Part shown: piece by piece, positions 32,777-41,519 of the stretch
Position numbering within the stretch: position 1 is the stretch's first letter
Layout of the letters: each line of letters opens with the position of its first letter
From: Claveliimonas ammoniilytica
GTDB lineage: Bacteria; Bacillota; Clostridia; Lachnospirales; Lachnospiraceae
Assembly (NCBI RefSeq): GCF_025567415.1
Contig: NZ_JAOQJV010000014.1
Location: forward strand, 1-58,221
Direction: 5' to 3'
DNA length: 58,221 nt
Notes under the pieces: generated by a model
What the model saw: the letters and a program-made list of their open reading frames with translations, nothing else
The model's database searches: none
What the model was told of the DNA's origin: nothing
Program-made: the position numbers and the translations under genes

Positions 32777-34381
32777 TTATTTTTGCAGATACTTTGTTCT
32801 GTACTTGGACGGTGATACTCCGAATCTCTTTTTAAACACATAACTGAAGTAATTAGCATCCGGATATCCGACCTTCTCCGCAATCGTATAACTCTTATCA
32901 TTCGTATTCACCATCAGATCTGCCGCAATGTCCATTCTGTAATCTGTCAGATATGTAATAAATGGCTTGCCTGTCTCCTTTTTAAACACCGAGGAAAAAT
33001 AGGAATTAGATACCCCAAGTACCGAACACACTTCATCCAGCGATATTTCTGCTTCCATATAGCGATTCTTAACCAGATTCTGCGCCTCTGTCACAAGCCT
33101 TCTGGATGTACTGTTCCTTGCATTCTTTAACATATCACTAATTGTCATGGATACTTCTATCAGCCATGCTGCAAGTGTACTTTCATCCATCTCCGGTACT
33201 TTTTCATAGTTGCTCTGCATATCTTTGGATATTCCATTAAAATCTATTGAATTATTTACACAGAATCTGTAAAAGCCACTCACAATCTCCATTGTTGCCA
33301 AACGATACTGTTCGATCGTATCTGCGTTTTTATGCAATATCTCAATTTCTTTTTTAACTGCCTTTTCAATCTTTTCCTGATTACCTACATGCACTGCCCG
33401 AAATAATTCCTGCATCCGGGTCTCTTCTGCCTGTATGGTCAGATTCTGTTCCTTCGGCACAATCTCTCCGATACTGATCGCACGTTTCGTTCCATACAGT
33501 ACTCTGTAAGACACCGCTTCCCGTGCACCTTCATAAGAAAGATGGATATGAAACAGACTATCACTTGTTCTTCCTATTCCTGCAGTTACAACTGCTCCCA
33601 TAATCCGATATGCCCATCTGCAGAACCGGTCACACGCATCTGTTAATTCCGCAATTTTCTCTTCCATCTCCAGTTCCACGATCAGGAGTGTATTCCCCAG
33701 ATATATAAATTCCTGACATTTCCATTCTGTCGCCAGACGCTCCTTGATTTCCCGTTCAACTGACATTGACAAAAGCACAGGATCTACCCCATCCGGCACA
33801 TGAGTGCTGGATGTGTGGAAAATGACACAGCAATACAGCGGACCCTGCATTTCCACTCGGTATGCCGAAAGAAATCTCTGATATTCCTGTTCGCTGATCC
33901 GACCTTCTATTAATGACACGAATAAATTTGAACGCAATGCAGGCAGTACTTCCTTAAAATAATCTTCCAGCTTACGCACATTTAATTTTTCTTCACGCTC
34001 ACGATCCAGGGTATCTTTCAATTTTGTCAGACCAGCGGATAATTCCGATGCATTGATCGGTTTCAGCATATATTCCTTAATCTCAAGGCGTACTGCTTCC
34101 TGCGCATATTCAAATTCATCAAACCCTGTACACAGCAGAATATAGATATTCGGATAGTCCTTATTCAATCTTCTTGCTAACTCTAGCCCATCCATATATG
34201 GCATCTTAATATCCGTCAACACCACATCAGGCTGAAGTTTTTCCACAAGTTCCAGTGCCTTCACCCCGTTTGTCGCACTGCCTACCACTTCAAATCCCAG
34301 TTCATCCCAATGGATTAATGCCTGCATCGCATCAATCACTTCCACTTCATCATCTACCAGGATCACTTTGTATTGTTCCAT
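32777..34381 (-). CDS. YesN-type response regulator with AraC output domain
   Basis: This 534-residue protein has a receiver domain (1-120) with phospho-acceptor Asp in DVVLTDIKMPYMDG and conserved Lys in YMLKPINA. A long middle region follows, and a C-terminal AraC-type double HTH (VCSVLGVSNSYFSSVFKKET and VGYPDANYFSYVFKKRFGVS). It is the partner of the YesM kinase. It probably activates mglBAC and the downstream gal genes on galactose sensing, although the binding site is not identified. Confidence 0.92.
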   Translation of the reverse strand: MEQYKVILVDDEVEVIDAMQALIHWDELGFEVVGSATNGVKALELVEKLQPDVVLTDIKMPYMDGLELARRLNKDYPNIYILLCTGFDEFEYAQEAVRLEIKEYMLKPINASELSAGLTKLKDTLDREREEKLNVRKLEDYFKEVLPALRSNLFVSLIEGRISEQEYQRFLSAYRVEMQGPLYCCVIFHTSSTHVPDGVDPVLLSMSVEREIKERLATEWKCQEFIYLGNTLLIVELEMEEKIAELTDACDRFCRWAYRIMGAVVTAGIGRTSDSLFHIHLSYEGAREAVSYRVLYGTKRAISIGEIVPKEQNLTIQAEETRMQELFRAVHVGNQEKIEKAVKKEIEILHKNADTIEQYRLATMEIVSGFYRFCVNNSIDFNGISKDMQSNYEKVPEMDESTLAAWLIEVSMTISDMLKNARNSTSRRLVTEAQNLVKNRYMEAEISLDEVCSVLGVSNSYFSSVFKKETGKPFITYLTDYRMDIAADLMVNTNDKSYTIAEKVGYPDANYFSYVFKKRFGVSPSKYRTKYLQK

Positions 34382-34419
34382 TCTAATACCCCTCTGTTAC
34401 CCTCCAGGCTTCTGTTATC

Positions 34420-34462
34420 ATTATATCAGAAAATAATATGATACTAAACCATCATATCGCAA
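34420..34462 (-). promoter_or_regulatory. Possible promoter of the sensor/gal operon
   Basis: On the minus strand TATAAT (34425-34420) lies downstream of the mglC terminator with a weak -35 (TTTAGT at 17 bases). It would give the regulatory and catabolic genes a transcript separate from mglBAC. Confidence 0.45.
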
Positions 34463-34504
34463 AAGCCGCCTTTTTCATCTCTATCCGACGAACAAAGGCG
34501 GCTT
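34463..34504 (-). terminator. Terminator-like hairpin after mglC
   Basis: An 11-bp perfect stem AAGCCGCCTTT / AAAGGCGGCTT with a 20-base loop is followed by a short T-run (TTGC). It probably ends or attenuates the mglBAC message before the two-component genes. Confidence 0.7.
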
Positions 34505-34524
34505 GCTTATTACTGTTTTTCTAA

Positions 34525-36177
34525 TTATTTCTTCTGTACATATTTCAGACAGTCAAGCGTAACCGCTGCAAGAATAATAATTCCTTCAAAAATGAACTGA
34601 AGGTTGGTATCAATTCCAAGAATTGTCAAAGAGTATGTAAGTGATGTAAAGATCAGCACACCAGTTACTACACCTGAGATCTTACCGATACCACCGGTAA
34701 ATGACACACCACCAACTACACAGGCTGCAATGGCATCCATATCCCATCCTTGTCCATAAGCTGCACTTCCTGAACCGATCATTCGGTTACATTCCAGCCA
34801 TGATCCACATCCATACAGAATACCAGCCAGAATGAATGCTCCCATTGTCACCTTGAATACAGAAATACCAGATACTGCTGCTGCCTCCGGATTTCCTCCT
34901 ACTGCATACAGGTTCTTACCAAATGTTGTCTTATTCCAGATAAACCATACGACAAATACTGCTGCTGCAGCCCAAAGAATAATTGTCGGGAACTTACCAA
35001 TCTGTGGAATAAAAATATTTGGAATAGCAGCATCAATTGCACCAAACGAAACTCCCTTGGTAGCATAAGTTACGAGTCCGAAGATGATCAGCATATTGGC
35101 CATCGTCGAAATGAACGGATGCATCTTAAACCTTGCCATGAAAAATCCGGCGATCATTGCAAACATAGTTGTAAGGAAAATACATGTAGCTAATGCCAGT
35201 AATGCTTTCTGCACAGGTGCCATAGCAGAAAAGTCAAAAACGTGACCAAACACACTACCTGTATTAATACCGTTATGCATAATGATCGTAGCTGTAACCA
35301 TACCCATACCAACCATACGTCCTACTGAAAGGTCCGTACCTGTCAGAAGAATCAGTCCTGCAACACCAAGAGCCAGGAACATACGCGGTGATGCCTGCTG
35401 TAAAATGTTCAGAATATTGGTTACTGTAAGCAGCTGAGCATTTTTCACCATCGGTGTAATGATACACAATGCAATAAAAATCATAATGATAACAATGTAC
35501 AGACCGTTTTTGTACAGGAACTGCGCTACATTAAACGAATATTTATAGTTTTCCCAACTCTGGATACGTTTCTGTGCAAACGTGAATTTAGACATTCTCA
35601 GAAGATCGATCAGATGGAACTTATGCATAAATGCATCATGTCTTCTGTCTTTGATCTCCTGGATTCTGGATTCATGTGCCATTTGAGCATCAAACAGTTT
35701 ATTCTTATAATTATATTTTTCTGCTTTGATGTCTTCTGCATCCTTCAAACTATTCAGTCTCTGCTTATGTTCAGTCTGAAGTTCCTGTTTCAGCTTATCA
35801 TAATTACTGTTTTCTGCTTTCTTTTCTGCCTCACAGCTCTTTGCGACAATATCATAATATTCACTGTTGTAATGCTTCGCAAGATAACTTTCGGCTTCTG
35901 CAATCAACCTGGTGACTTCCTGCTTATTAGCATTTTCTACTGATTTTGCTTTTTCCAGTTCTTGTTTATACTCAGCAATAAGTTTTGCCTGTTCTTCTTT
36001 TGATAAATTCTTGTTTTCTTTCGCAATTGCAATACAATTGCTGATATTATTAACCTGATCGGTTCCGTCAACGCGCAGTGCGTCAATCTGATCCTGTATT
36101 TTACCAACGTATTCATCAATCGGCTGCAAAAGCTTTGCTTCTTCTTCAACCGAAAGAATTACACTGTTCTCTGCCAT
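34525..36177 (-). CDS. mglC: Galactose ABC transporter permease with long N-terminal extension
   Basis: This 550-residue protein starts at ATG 36177 (MAENSVILSVEEEAKLL), GGAG 8 bases upstream; a GTG at 36183 is less likely. The last about 320 residues form the BPD_transp_2 permease with LTGTDLSVGRMVGMG and GNPEAAAVSGI motifs. The first about 210 residues are a charged, Lys/Glu-rich, mostly helical and coiled-coil region with no membrane segment. That is roughly 200 residues more than E. coli MglC (336). It partners with MglA (13-base-scale gap) and MglB. Confidence 0.9.
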   Translation of the reverse strand: MAENSVILSVEEEAKLLQPIDEYVGKIQDQIDALRVDGTDQVNNISNCIAIAKENKNLSKEEQAKLIAEYKQELEKAKSVENANKQEVTRLIAEAESYLAKHYNSEYYDIVAKSCEAEKKAENSNYDKLKQELQTEHKQRLNSLKDAEDIKAEKYNYKNKLFDAQMAHESRIQEIKDRRHDAFMHKFHLIDLLRMSKFTFAQKRIQSWENYKYSFNVAQFLYKNGLYIVIIMIFIALCIITPMVKNAQLLTVTNILNILQQASPRMFLALGVAGLILLTGTDLSVGRMVGMGMVTATIIMHNGINTGSVFGHVFDFSAMAPVQKALLALATCIFLTTMFAMIAGFFMARFKMHPFISTMANMLIIFGLVTYATKGVSFGAIDAAIPNIFIPQIGKFPTIILWAAAAVFVVWFIWNKTTFGKNLYAVGGNPEAAAVSGISVFKVTMGAFILAGILYGCGSWLECNRMIGSGSAAYGQGWDMDAIAACVVGGVSFTGGIGKISGVVTGVLIFTSLTYSLTILGIDTNLQFIFEGIIILAAVTLDCLKYVQKK

Positions 36178-36195
36178 ATCCACTGCTCCTCTCTA

Positions 36196-37704
36196 TTATA
36201 AGTACATTGCACTGAGTCTCAATAATTCTTCCTGATCTGTCTCTTTGGTGTTAACGATTCCGGCCAGACGACCATTAGACATTACTCCAATACGGTTCGT
36301 AATTCCCAGAATCTCCGGCATCTCAGAAGAAACTACAATAATTGTTTTTCCCTGTTTTGCCATATTAATGATCAGTTCATAAATCTCATATTTTGCTCCT
36401 ACATCGATTCCTCTGGTAGGATCATCCATCATAAATATACTCGGCGAACGTTCCAACCACTTTCCAAAGATAACCTTCTGCTGGTTTCCTCCGGAAAGAC
36501 TTGAAATCATATCATCCGGTCCCATGCATTTTGTGCGCATGATTCGGATCTTTTCTGCAGTCGCACGTACCATACGATCATGTGACAATGCAATTCCATT
36601 CTTATAATGATTCATATTTGAAATAGTCGTATTAAAGGTAAGGTCACCTTTCAGGAACAGACCATTTGCCTTTCTTTCCTCCGTAATCAATGCAAATCCA
36701 TGATCCATTGCCTCCCTTGGAGAATTGAAATTCATGATTTTACCATTGTATATTACATTACCCTCCGCTCTGGTACGCATTCCAAATATAGTTTCCAGAA
36801 GTTCGGTTCTTCCGGCACCAACCAGACCATAAAAACCAAAAATCTCACCTTTTCTAATATCAAACGAAATGTTCTGAAGCTTTGGTGCATATTTCGTCGA
36901 GAGATTCTGTACTGAAAAAACTGTCTCTCCCGGTTCATTATCCACAGGTGGAAAACGGTTATCAAGAGAACGCCCAACCATAGCTGCAATCAGCTCATTC
37001 ATATCTGTGTCCTTGCTATCTTTCGTCATAACCAGATTACCATCTCGCAATACTGATATCTCATCACAAATTTCAAGGATCTCGTCCATTTTGTGAGAAA
37101 TATAGATCAACGAAATTCCCTGTGCTTTCAATTGCCGCATCATCTTAAACAGCTTTTCTACTTCCGGTGCTGTCAGTGAAGATGTTGGCTCGTCCAGTAC
37201 AATCACCTTTGAATTATAGGAAATCGCTTTTGCGATCTCACACATCTGACGCTGCGATACAGACATTTTCTTCATCGGCTGCGTCAGACTCACTGTAATT
37301 CCAAGCTTTCGGAACAACTTCGACGTTTCCTTTTTCATTCTTGCCTCGTCAACGATTCCGAATGAATTTTTCGGATATCGTCCAAGGAACATATTATCCA
37401 CTACGCTTCTTTCCAGACACTGATTCAACTCCTGATGAACCATTGCCACCCCATTTTCAAGCGCATCCTTCGGACCCGAGAAATTAACTTCCCGTCCATC
37501 TAATATAATTGTCCCCTCATCTTTCTGATAGGTTCCAAATAGACATTTCATCATTGTCGATTTTCCGGCACCATTCTCACCCATAAGTCCCATGATAGAT
37601 CCGGGTTTGACATTCAGGTCAATATGTTTCAGAACCTTATTCCTGCCGAATGATTTGCTCATGCCATTAATCGATAAGATGTACTTATTCTTATCCTCTG
37701 CCAT
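36196..37704 (-). CDS. mglA: Galactose ABC transporter ATP-binding protein
   Basis: This 502-residue protein starts at ATG 37704 (MAEDKNKYILSINGMSK), with AAGGAAG upstream; the frame to 37770 runs through a stem-loop and is unlikely to be translated. Two ABC domains are present. The first has GENGAGKSTMMK, VSQRQMCEIAKA and VIVLDEPTSSL. The second has a degenerate Walker A (GLVGAGRTELL), a signature LSGGNQQKV and Walker B-like IFMMDDPTRGID. This asymmetry is normal for the sugar MglA/RbsA family. Confidence 0.93.
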   Translation of the reverse strand: MAEDKNKYILSINGMSKSFGRNKVLKHIDLNVKPGSIMGLMGENGAGKSTMMKCLFGTYQKDEGTIILDGREVNFSGPKDALENGVAMVHQELNQCLERSVVDNMFLGRYPKNSFGIVDEARMKKETSKLFRKLGITVSLTQPMKKMSVSQRQMCEIAKAISYNSKVIVLDEPTSSLTAPEVEKLFKMMRQLKAQGISLIYISHKMDEILEICDEISVLRDGNLVMTKDSKDTDMNELIAAMVGRSLDNRFPPVDNEPGETVFSVQNLSTKYAPKLQNISFDIRKGEIFGFYGLVGAGRTELLETIFGMRTRAEGNVIYNGKIMNFNSPREAMDHGFALITEERKANGLFLKGDLTFNTTISNMNHYKNGIALSHDRMVRATAEKIRIMRTKCMGPDDMISSLSGGNQQKVIFGKWLERSPSIFMMDDPTRGIDVGAKYEIYELIINMAKQGKTIIVVSSEMPEILGITNRIGVMSNGRLAGIVNTKETDQEELLRLSAMYL

Positions 37705-37727
37705 AGCTCTGCTTCCTTTTCTTAGAG

Positions 37728-37759
37728 AAAGAAGGGCATCCAGCCCGACGCCCTTCTTT
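37728..37759 (-). terminator. Stem-loop between mglB and mglA (attenuator or processing site)
   Basis: A 13-bp stem AAAGAAGGGCGTC / GATGCCCTTCTTT with loop GGGCTG lies between the binding-protein and ATPase genes; only a weak T-run follows. Such elements commonly let the binding protein be made in excess of the permease. Confidence 0.7.
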
Positions 37760-37789
37760 ATTTCATTCATTTACTGTTTTACTTACTTC

Positions 37790-39073
37790 TTAGTTAGAAA
37801 GGATTGATGTATATGCTGCTGCGTTATCTGTCTTAACCATGTTAATTGCAAATGCATCATACTCTCCAGGATTACCAAGACGATTTGTGATGTTAGACTC
37901 TGTCTGTCCATCTCCACCGATGTAATCTACAGTTAAGTTGAGAAGATCATCGTAGTTCTCAAGCAGTGGCTGATATGTAGAACTCAGGAAATTATCAGAT
38001 GAGTTATAAATGTTCAGCCATACTTTCTTAGATGGGCTCTTCTCTGAATCCAGCTGCTTAGAAACCTTGTCATAAATCTTGGTAGAATCTGTAAAGTCTT
38101 TGTAGTTATCAGCTGTTACTGCAACATTCAATGCGTAGTAAGATCTGTCTTCTTCGCTGTATCTGTAATCTTCACCTTCTGTCAGGCAGTTGCCAGCTTC
38201 ATCAGCTGTACCGATACCTGTGTCAATATCTACTCCGTCAAGTGAGTTACGAAGAACTCTCAGTGTCAGATAAGCCTGAACATCTGCATGCTGTGAAATT
38301 GTTCCGCCGTATCCTTCGCCGATAGCTGCTACTGCATCACTGTTTGCATCATATCCAAATGTTGGAACTTTGCTGTCTTTTGCCCATGCATTGAACATTG
38401 ACATTCCCATACCATCATTGTTAGAAACAACAACATCAATCTCATCACCAAATGATGCTGTCCATGTTCCGATTGCATTACCGGCTGTAGCTGCATCCCA
38501 TGTTGCTCCTGCTGCGTTCTTCATTTCCTGAGAAGCCAACTCACGAATCGTAAATGTCTTTCCATCGATTTCAAGAGTTGCATCCTGAACAACTTTAGAT
38601 GAGCCGTCTACATTTGTTCCTGCCGGAGTAGAATCAACATCGCCATCAGCTTCTACGCCTGTACCAAGAGCTGAACGAACACCACGTGTACGTGCAATTG
38701 AATCATTATGTCCGATATCTCCGATCGCAAGTACGTAACCGATCACTCCGTCACCATTTCTGTCGATCTTGTCCGCATTAGCTTTGATATAATCTACAAC
38801 CATCTGACCCTGAAGTTCAGCACCCTGGTTAGCATCAAATCCTACATAATAAGTATCTTTGTTAAAGTTCAGTGCCTCCTGATCCAGCTCTCCGGTTGAG
38901 CTGTTAGATGGCTGACGGTTGAACCAGCACAGTGGTTTGTCTTTGTTGGCTGTGCTGCTCTCTGAAGAACTTGATGACTTAGATGAATCAGATGAACCTG
39001 AAGATCCGCCACAGCCTGCCAGAGATAATGCAAGCGTTGCTGCCAGCATTGTTGCAATTACTTTTCTTTTCAT
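37790..39073 (-). CDS. mglB: Galactose-binding lipoprotein, apparently circularly permuted
   Basis: This 427-residue protein has a lipoprotein signal with lipid Cys21 (SLAGC), then a Ser-rich linker to residue 42. The mature fold starts at NKDKPLCWFNRQP (43-55), which in normal MglB is the fourth-strand region IPVVFFNREP. It continues through DRNGDGVIG (104-112, calcium site), GDIGHNDSIAR (His122, Asp124, Arg128), ATWDAATA, SNNDGMGMS and FGYDANSD. The missing first part, KVWLNIYNSSDNF and YDAFAINMVKTDNAAAYTSIL, is found at the C-terminus (349-427). All sugar-site positions are present, except that the Asn of the LNDAN loop aligns with Gln. It is the first gene of the mglBAC operon. Confidence 0.9.
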   Translation of the reverse strand: MKRKVIATMLAATLALSLAGCGGSSGSSDSSKSSSSSESSTANKDKPLCWFNRQPSNSSTGELDQEALNFNKDTYYVGFDANQGAELQGQMVVDYIKANADKIDRNGDGVIGYVLAIGDIGHNDSIARTRGVRSALGTGVEADGDVDSTPAGTNVDGSSKVVQDATLEIDGKTFTIRELASQEMKNAAGATWDAATAGNAIGTWTASFGDEIDVVVSNNDGMGMSMFNAWAKDSKVPTFGYDANSDAVAAIGEGYGGTISQHADVQAYLTLRVLRNSLDGVDIDTGIGTADEAGNCLTEGEDYRYSEEDRSYYALNVAVTADNYKDFTDSTKIYDKVSKQLDSEKSPSKKVWLNIYNSSDNFLSSTYQPLLENYDDLLNLTVDYIGGDGQTESNITNRLGNPGEYDAFAINMVKTDNAAAYTSILSN

Positions 39074-39134
39074 TTTTCTTTCCTCCCATTTGGTTGTTTT
39101 GTTCTATAAGCCCTTCGCTTAATTGATTAATTTA

Positions 39135-39163
39135 ATTATAATAACGAACCAAGCCGGAAAGAA
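39135..39163 (-). promoter_or_regulatory. Possible mglB promoter
   Basis: TATAAT (39140-39135) on the minus strand with a poor -35 (TTCTTT) at 17 bases, within an AT-rich region. A weak -35 fits a promoter needing an activator such as the YesN-type regulator. Confidence 0.45.
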
Positions 39164-39251
39164 TAGAATATTTTTGGATTAATTATTAAAATTCTATTGT
39201 TTTTCTTAATATTTTTATGTATTTCCACTAATTCCCTGTTCAGCGCATAAT

Positions 39252-39306
39252 AAAAGACTATGCATTTGGAACCACTTTACTATCTTGTCCATCTGCATAG
39301 TCTTTT
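39252..39306 (-). terminator. Terminator after the thiN gene
   Basis: A 13-bp stem AAAAGACTATGCA / TGCATAGTCTTTT with a 29-base loop lies 13 bases after the thiamine pyrophosphokinase stop. The T-run is interrupted (TTTTATTAT). Confidence 0.7.
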
Positions 39307-39318
39307 TACTTTTGTTAT

Positions 39319-39981
39319 TTACCAATCTCTCGTCTCCATCAGTATCACGGTACCTCCGGAATAATCAATCACCGCTTCATCTTCGCCTTCCGCGATCTCA
39401 TTGCTTACGCAGAGACTGTCATACGGTGTCAACGTATGATCCCTGAGCGGATACTTTGCCCCGATAATATTAAATCCATAGACAATCTCACCTAGCGGAA
39501 ATACACTGAAATACGGACCGTACATATCTTCTCTACGGATATGTGTCTCGCCGCCGATCAGACGAATCCGATTCTGTGTATCCAGAATCTCAGCATAGAT
39601 ACCTGCCTTATGTGAAATCATCAGAGTCTGTACATTTGCCCAGAAATGATCCAGTCTTCCACCTGTCGCACCCAGAATGATCAGCTTACTACATCCCAGC
39701 GTCATACCAAGACGCACTGCAATCTCTGTATCCGTTGCATCCTTCACCGGATTAAACTCCCGGATCGGTACATCGTTCCGCTCCTTGTAATAGGTAACGA
39801 TCTCCTCTGGCAGACTGTCAAAATCTCCTACGATATAGTTCGGACGGATCTTGTGGCGATAGAGAAATTCTACGCCCCGATCTACACCGATCACACATGG
39901 TTCTTCATACTCCCTAAGCGTTTCAAATGTCAATGCCTCATCAAGAGTTCCCCCACTGACAATGATCGCACACTTACTCAT
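39319..39981 (-). CDS. thiN: Thiamine pyrophosphokinase
   Basis: This 220-residue protein starts at ATG 39981 (MSKCAIIVSGGTLDEAL), overlapping the rpe stop by 8 bases. GVDRGVEFLYRHKIRPNYIVGDFDSLP and LGATGGRLDHFWANVQ are the ATP and thiamine-binding motifs of the family. It makes thiamine diphosphate from thiamine. It is the last gene of the priA-to-thiN cluster, in the same position as yloS/thiN of Bacillus. Confidence 0.92.
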   Translation of the reverse strand: MSKCAIIVSGGTLDEALTFETLREYEEPCVIGVDRGVEFLYRHKIRPNYIVGDFDSLPEEIVTYYKERNDVPIREFNPVKDATDTEIAVRLGMTLGCSKLIILGATGGRLDHFWANVQTLMISHKAGIYAEILDTQNRIRLIGGETHIRREDMYGPYFSVFPLGEIVYGFNIIGAKYPLRDHTLTPYDSLCVSNEIAEGEDEAVIDYSGGTVILMETRDW

Positions 39982-40636
39982 AGTCTCTGAATATCTCCAC
40001 AAATTTTCTTGTATTTTCAACAATGTTATCACCGAATACAGCAGAACCGGCTACCAGAATATTAGCTCCTGCATCCAGGATCTTACGGGCATTCTCAAGC
40101 TTCACACCGCCATCAACCTGAATATCGATCTCTTTTCCGCTTTCTTCAATCATTTTTCTGGTCTCACGGATACGATCCAGTGATTCTTCCATGAACTTCT
40201 GTCCACCCGCACCCGGATGTACAGACATGATCAGTATCATATCTACATATTCCAGATATTCACGGATCTCTTCTACCGGTGTCTCAGGACAGATAGAAAG
40301 TCCTGCCATAATTCCAAGATCTTTAATCTCCGTCAACGTCTTGCGTACATCCGGACATGCCTCAAGATGTACCGTGATCAGGTCTGCACCTGCCTCTTTA
40401 AACGCTTTCACATAACGGATTGGATCCTGCACCATAAGATGTGCATCCATCACCTGGTGTGTTGCCTTACGGATCGACTTCATAACCGGAATTCCGAAAG
40501 ATATATTTGGCACAAACATACCATCCATAACGTCAAAGTGCAGGTAAGCTGCACCGCCTTCTTCTGTTTCTTTGATATCCTTACCAAGCTGTGTAAAATC
40601 TGCTGACAGAATGGAAGGAGCAATTACGTACTTCAA
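39974..40636 (-). CDS. rpe: Ribulose-phosphate 3-epimerase
   Basis: This 220-residue TIM-barrel protein begins MKYVIAPSILSADFTQLGKD. It contains HFDVMDGMFVPNISFG, MSVHPGAGGQKFME and DIQVDGGVKLEN, the metal-binding and catalytic motifs of the epimerase linking ribulose-5-phosphate and xylulose-5-phosphate. It is placed 2 bases after rsgA. Confidence 0.95.
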   Translation of the reverse strand: MKYVIAPSILSADFTQLGKDIKETEEGGAAYLHFDVMDGMFVPNISFGIPVMKSIRKATHQVMDAHLMVQDPIRYVKAFKEAGADLITVHLEACPDVRKTLTEIKDLGIMAGLSICPETPVEEIREYLEYVDMILIMSVHPGAGGQKFMEESLDRIRETRKMIEESGKEIDIQVDGGVKLENARKILDAGANILVAGSAVFGDNIVENTRKFVEIFRDYE

Positions 40637-40638
40637 TT

Positions 40639-41517
40639 CTAGTACCTCCTCTTTTCCTTTAGTTCTTTATATAATTCCAGATAATTCTGATATCTTACCT
40701 GGCTGATCTTACCTTCTTCCAGTGCACGCTTCACCGCACAGTCCGGTTCATGCACATGATCGCATCCATTGAATCTGCACTGTCCTTCATATGGTTCAAA
40801 TTCTGGAAAATACTGTTTGAGTTCTTCTTTTTCAAAATCATTGGTATACAGCGAGCTGAATCCCGGAGTATCCATGATATATGTATTCTCATCTACTGTA
40901 ATCAGCTCGGAATGTCTTGTAGTGTGCTTGCCGCGGTCAATCTTCTGGCTGATTGCCCCCGTCTCCATCTGTATCTCCTGCTGTAGACAATTGATCAGCG
41001 AAGACTTACCCACACCGGATGGTCCCGCCACCGTCGTTGTCTTTCCTTCCAGCAGTTCTCTGATCTCGTCAATATTCTCTTCCATCCGTGCGCTGATAAA
41101 TGCCACACGATATCCAGATGGCTCGTAAATCTCTCTGATCTCCTGCATCTCTTCCAATGAAGCCACATCTTGTTTATTAAAGCACAATACAACAGGTATG
41201 TCCTTGCTTTCCATCATAACCAGAAAACGATCCAACAGATTAAAATGTGGGGCCGGCTTCTTTATCGCAAATACCACAAGTGCCTGATCCACATTGGCAA
41301 CCGCCGGACGGATCAATTCATTCTTTCTGGGCAGTATCTCACGAATATTACCCAGTTTCGTCTCTTCATCCAGAATATCAATCTCTACATTATCACCAAC
41401 CAATGGTTTGGTGCCTTTTTTTCGAAAAATACCTTTTGCCTTACATTCGTAAATACCGAATTCTACTACGTGAACATAGTAGAATCCGGCAATACCTTTC
41501 ACTATCTTACCCTGCAT
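40639..41517 (-). CDS. rsgA: Ribosome small-subunit GTPase RsgA
   Basis: This 292-residue circularly permuted GTPase has an N-terminal OB domain, FNKQDVA (NKxD), GPSGVGKSSLINCL, DTPGFSSL and the zinc motif CRFNGCDHVHEPDC. It binds the 30S subunit late in assembly. It follows prkC by 2 bases, the same order as prkC-cpgA in Bacillus. It is the housekeeping copy; a divergent paralog lies at 18180-19226. Confidence 0.95.
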   Translation of the reverse strand: MQGKIVKGIAGFYYVHVVEFGIYECKAKGIFRKKGTKPLVGDNVEIDILDEETKLGNIREILPRKNELIRPAVANVDQALVVFAIKKPAPHFNLLDRFLVMMESKDIPVVLCFNKQDVASLEEMQEIREIYEPSGYRVAFISARMEENIDEIRELLEGKTTTVAGPSGVGKSSLINCLQQEIQMETGAISQKIDRGKHTTRHSELITVDENTYIMDTPGFSSLYTNDFEKEELKQYFPEFEPYEGQCRFNGCDHVHEPDCAVKRALEEGKISQVRYQNYLELYKELKEKRRY

Positions 41518-41519
41518 AA

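Noticed and set aside
37705..37770. Longer MglA starting at 37770
   Set aside because: The extra 22 residues would be translated through a 13-bp stem-loop, and the ATG at 37704 has a suitable AAGGAAG site and the usual family N-terminus.
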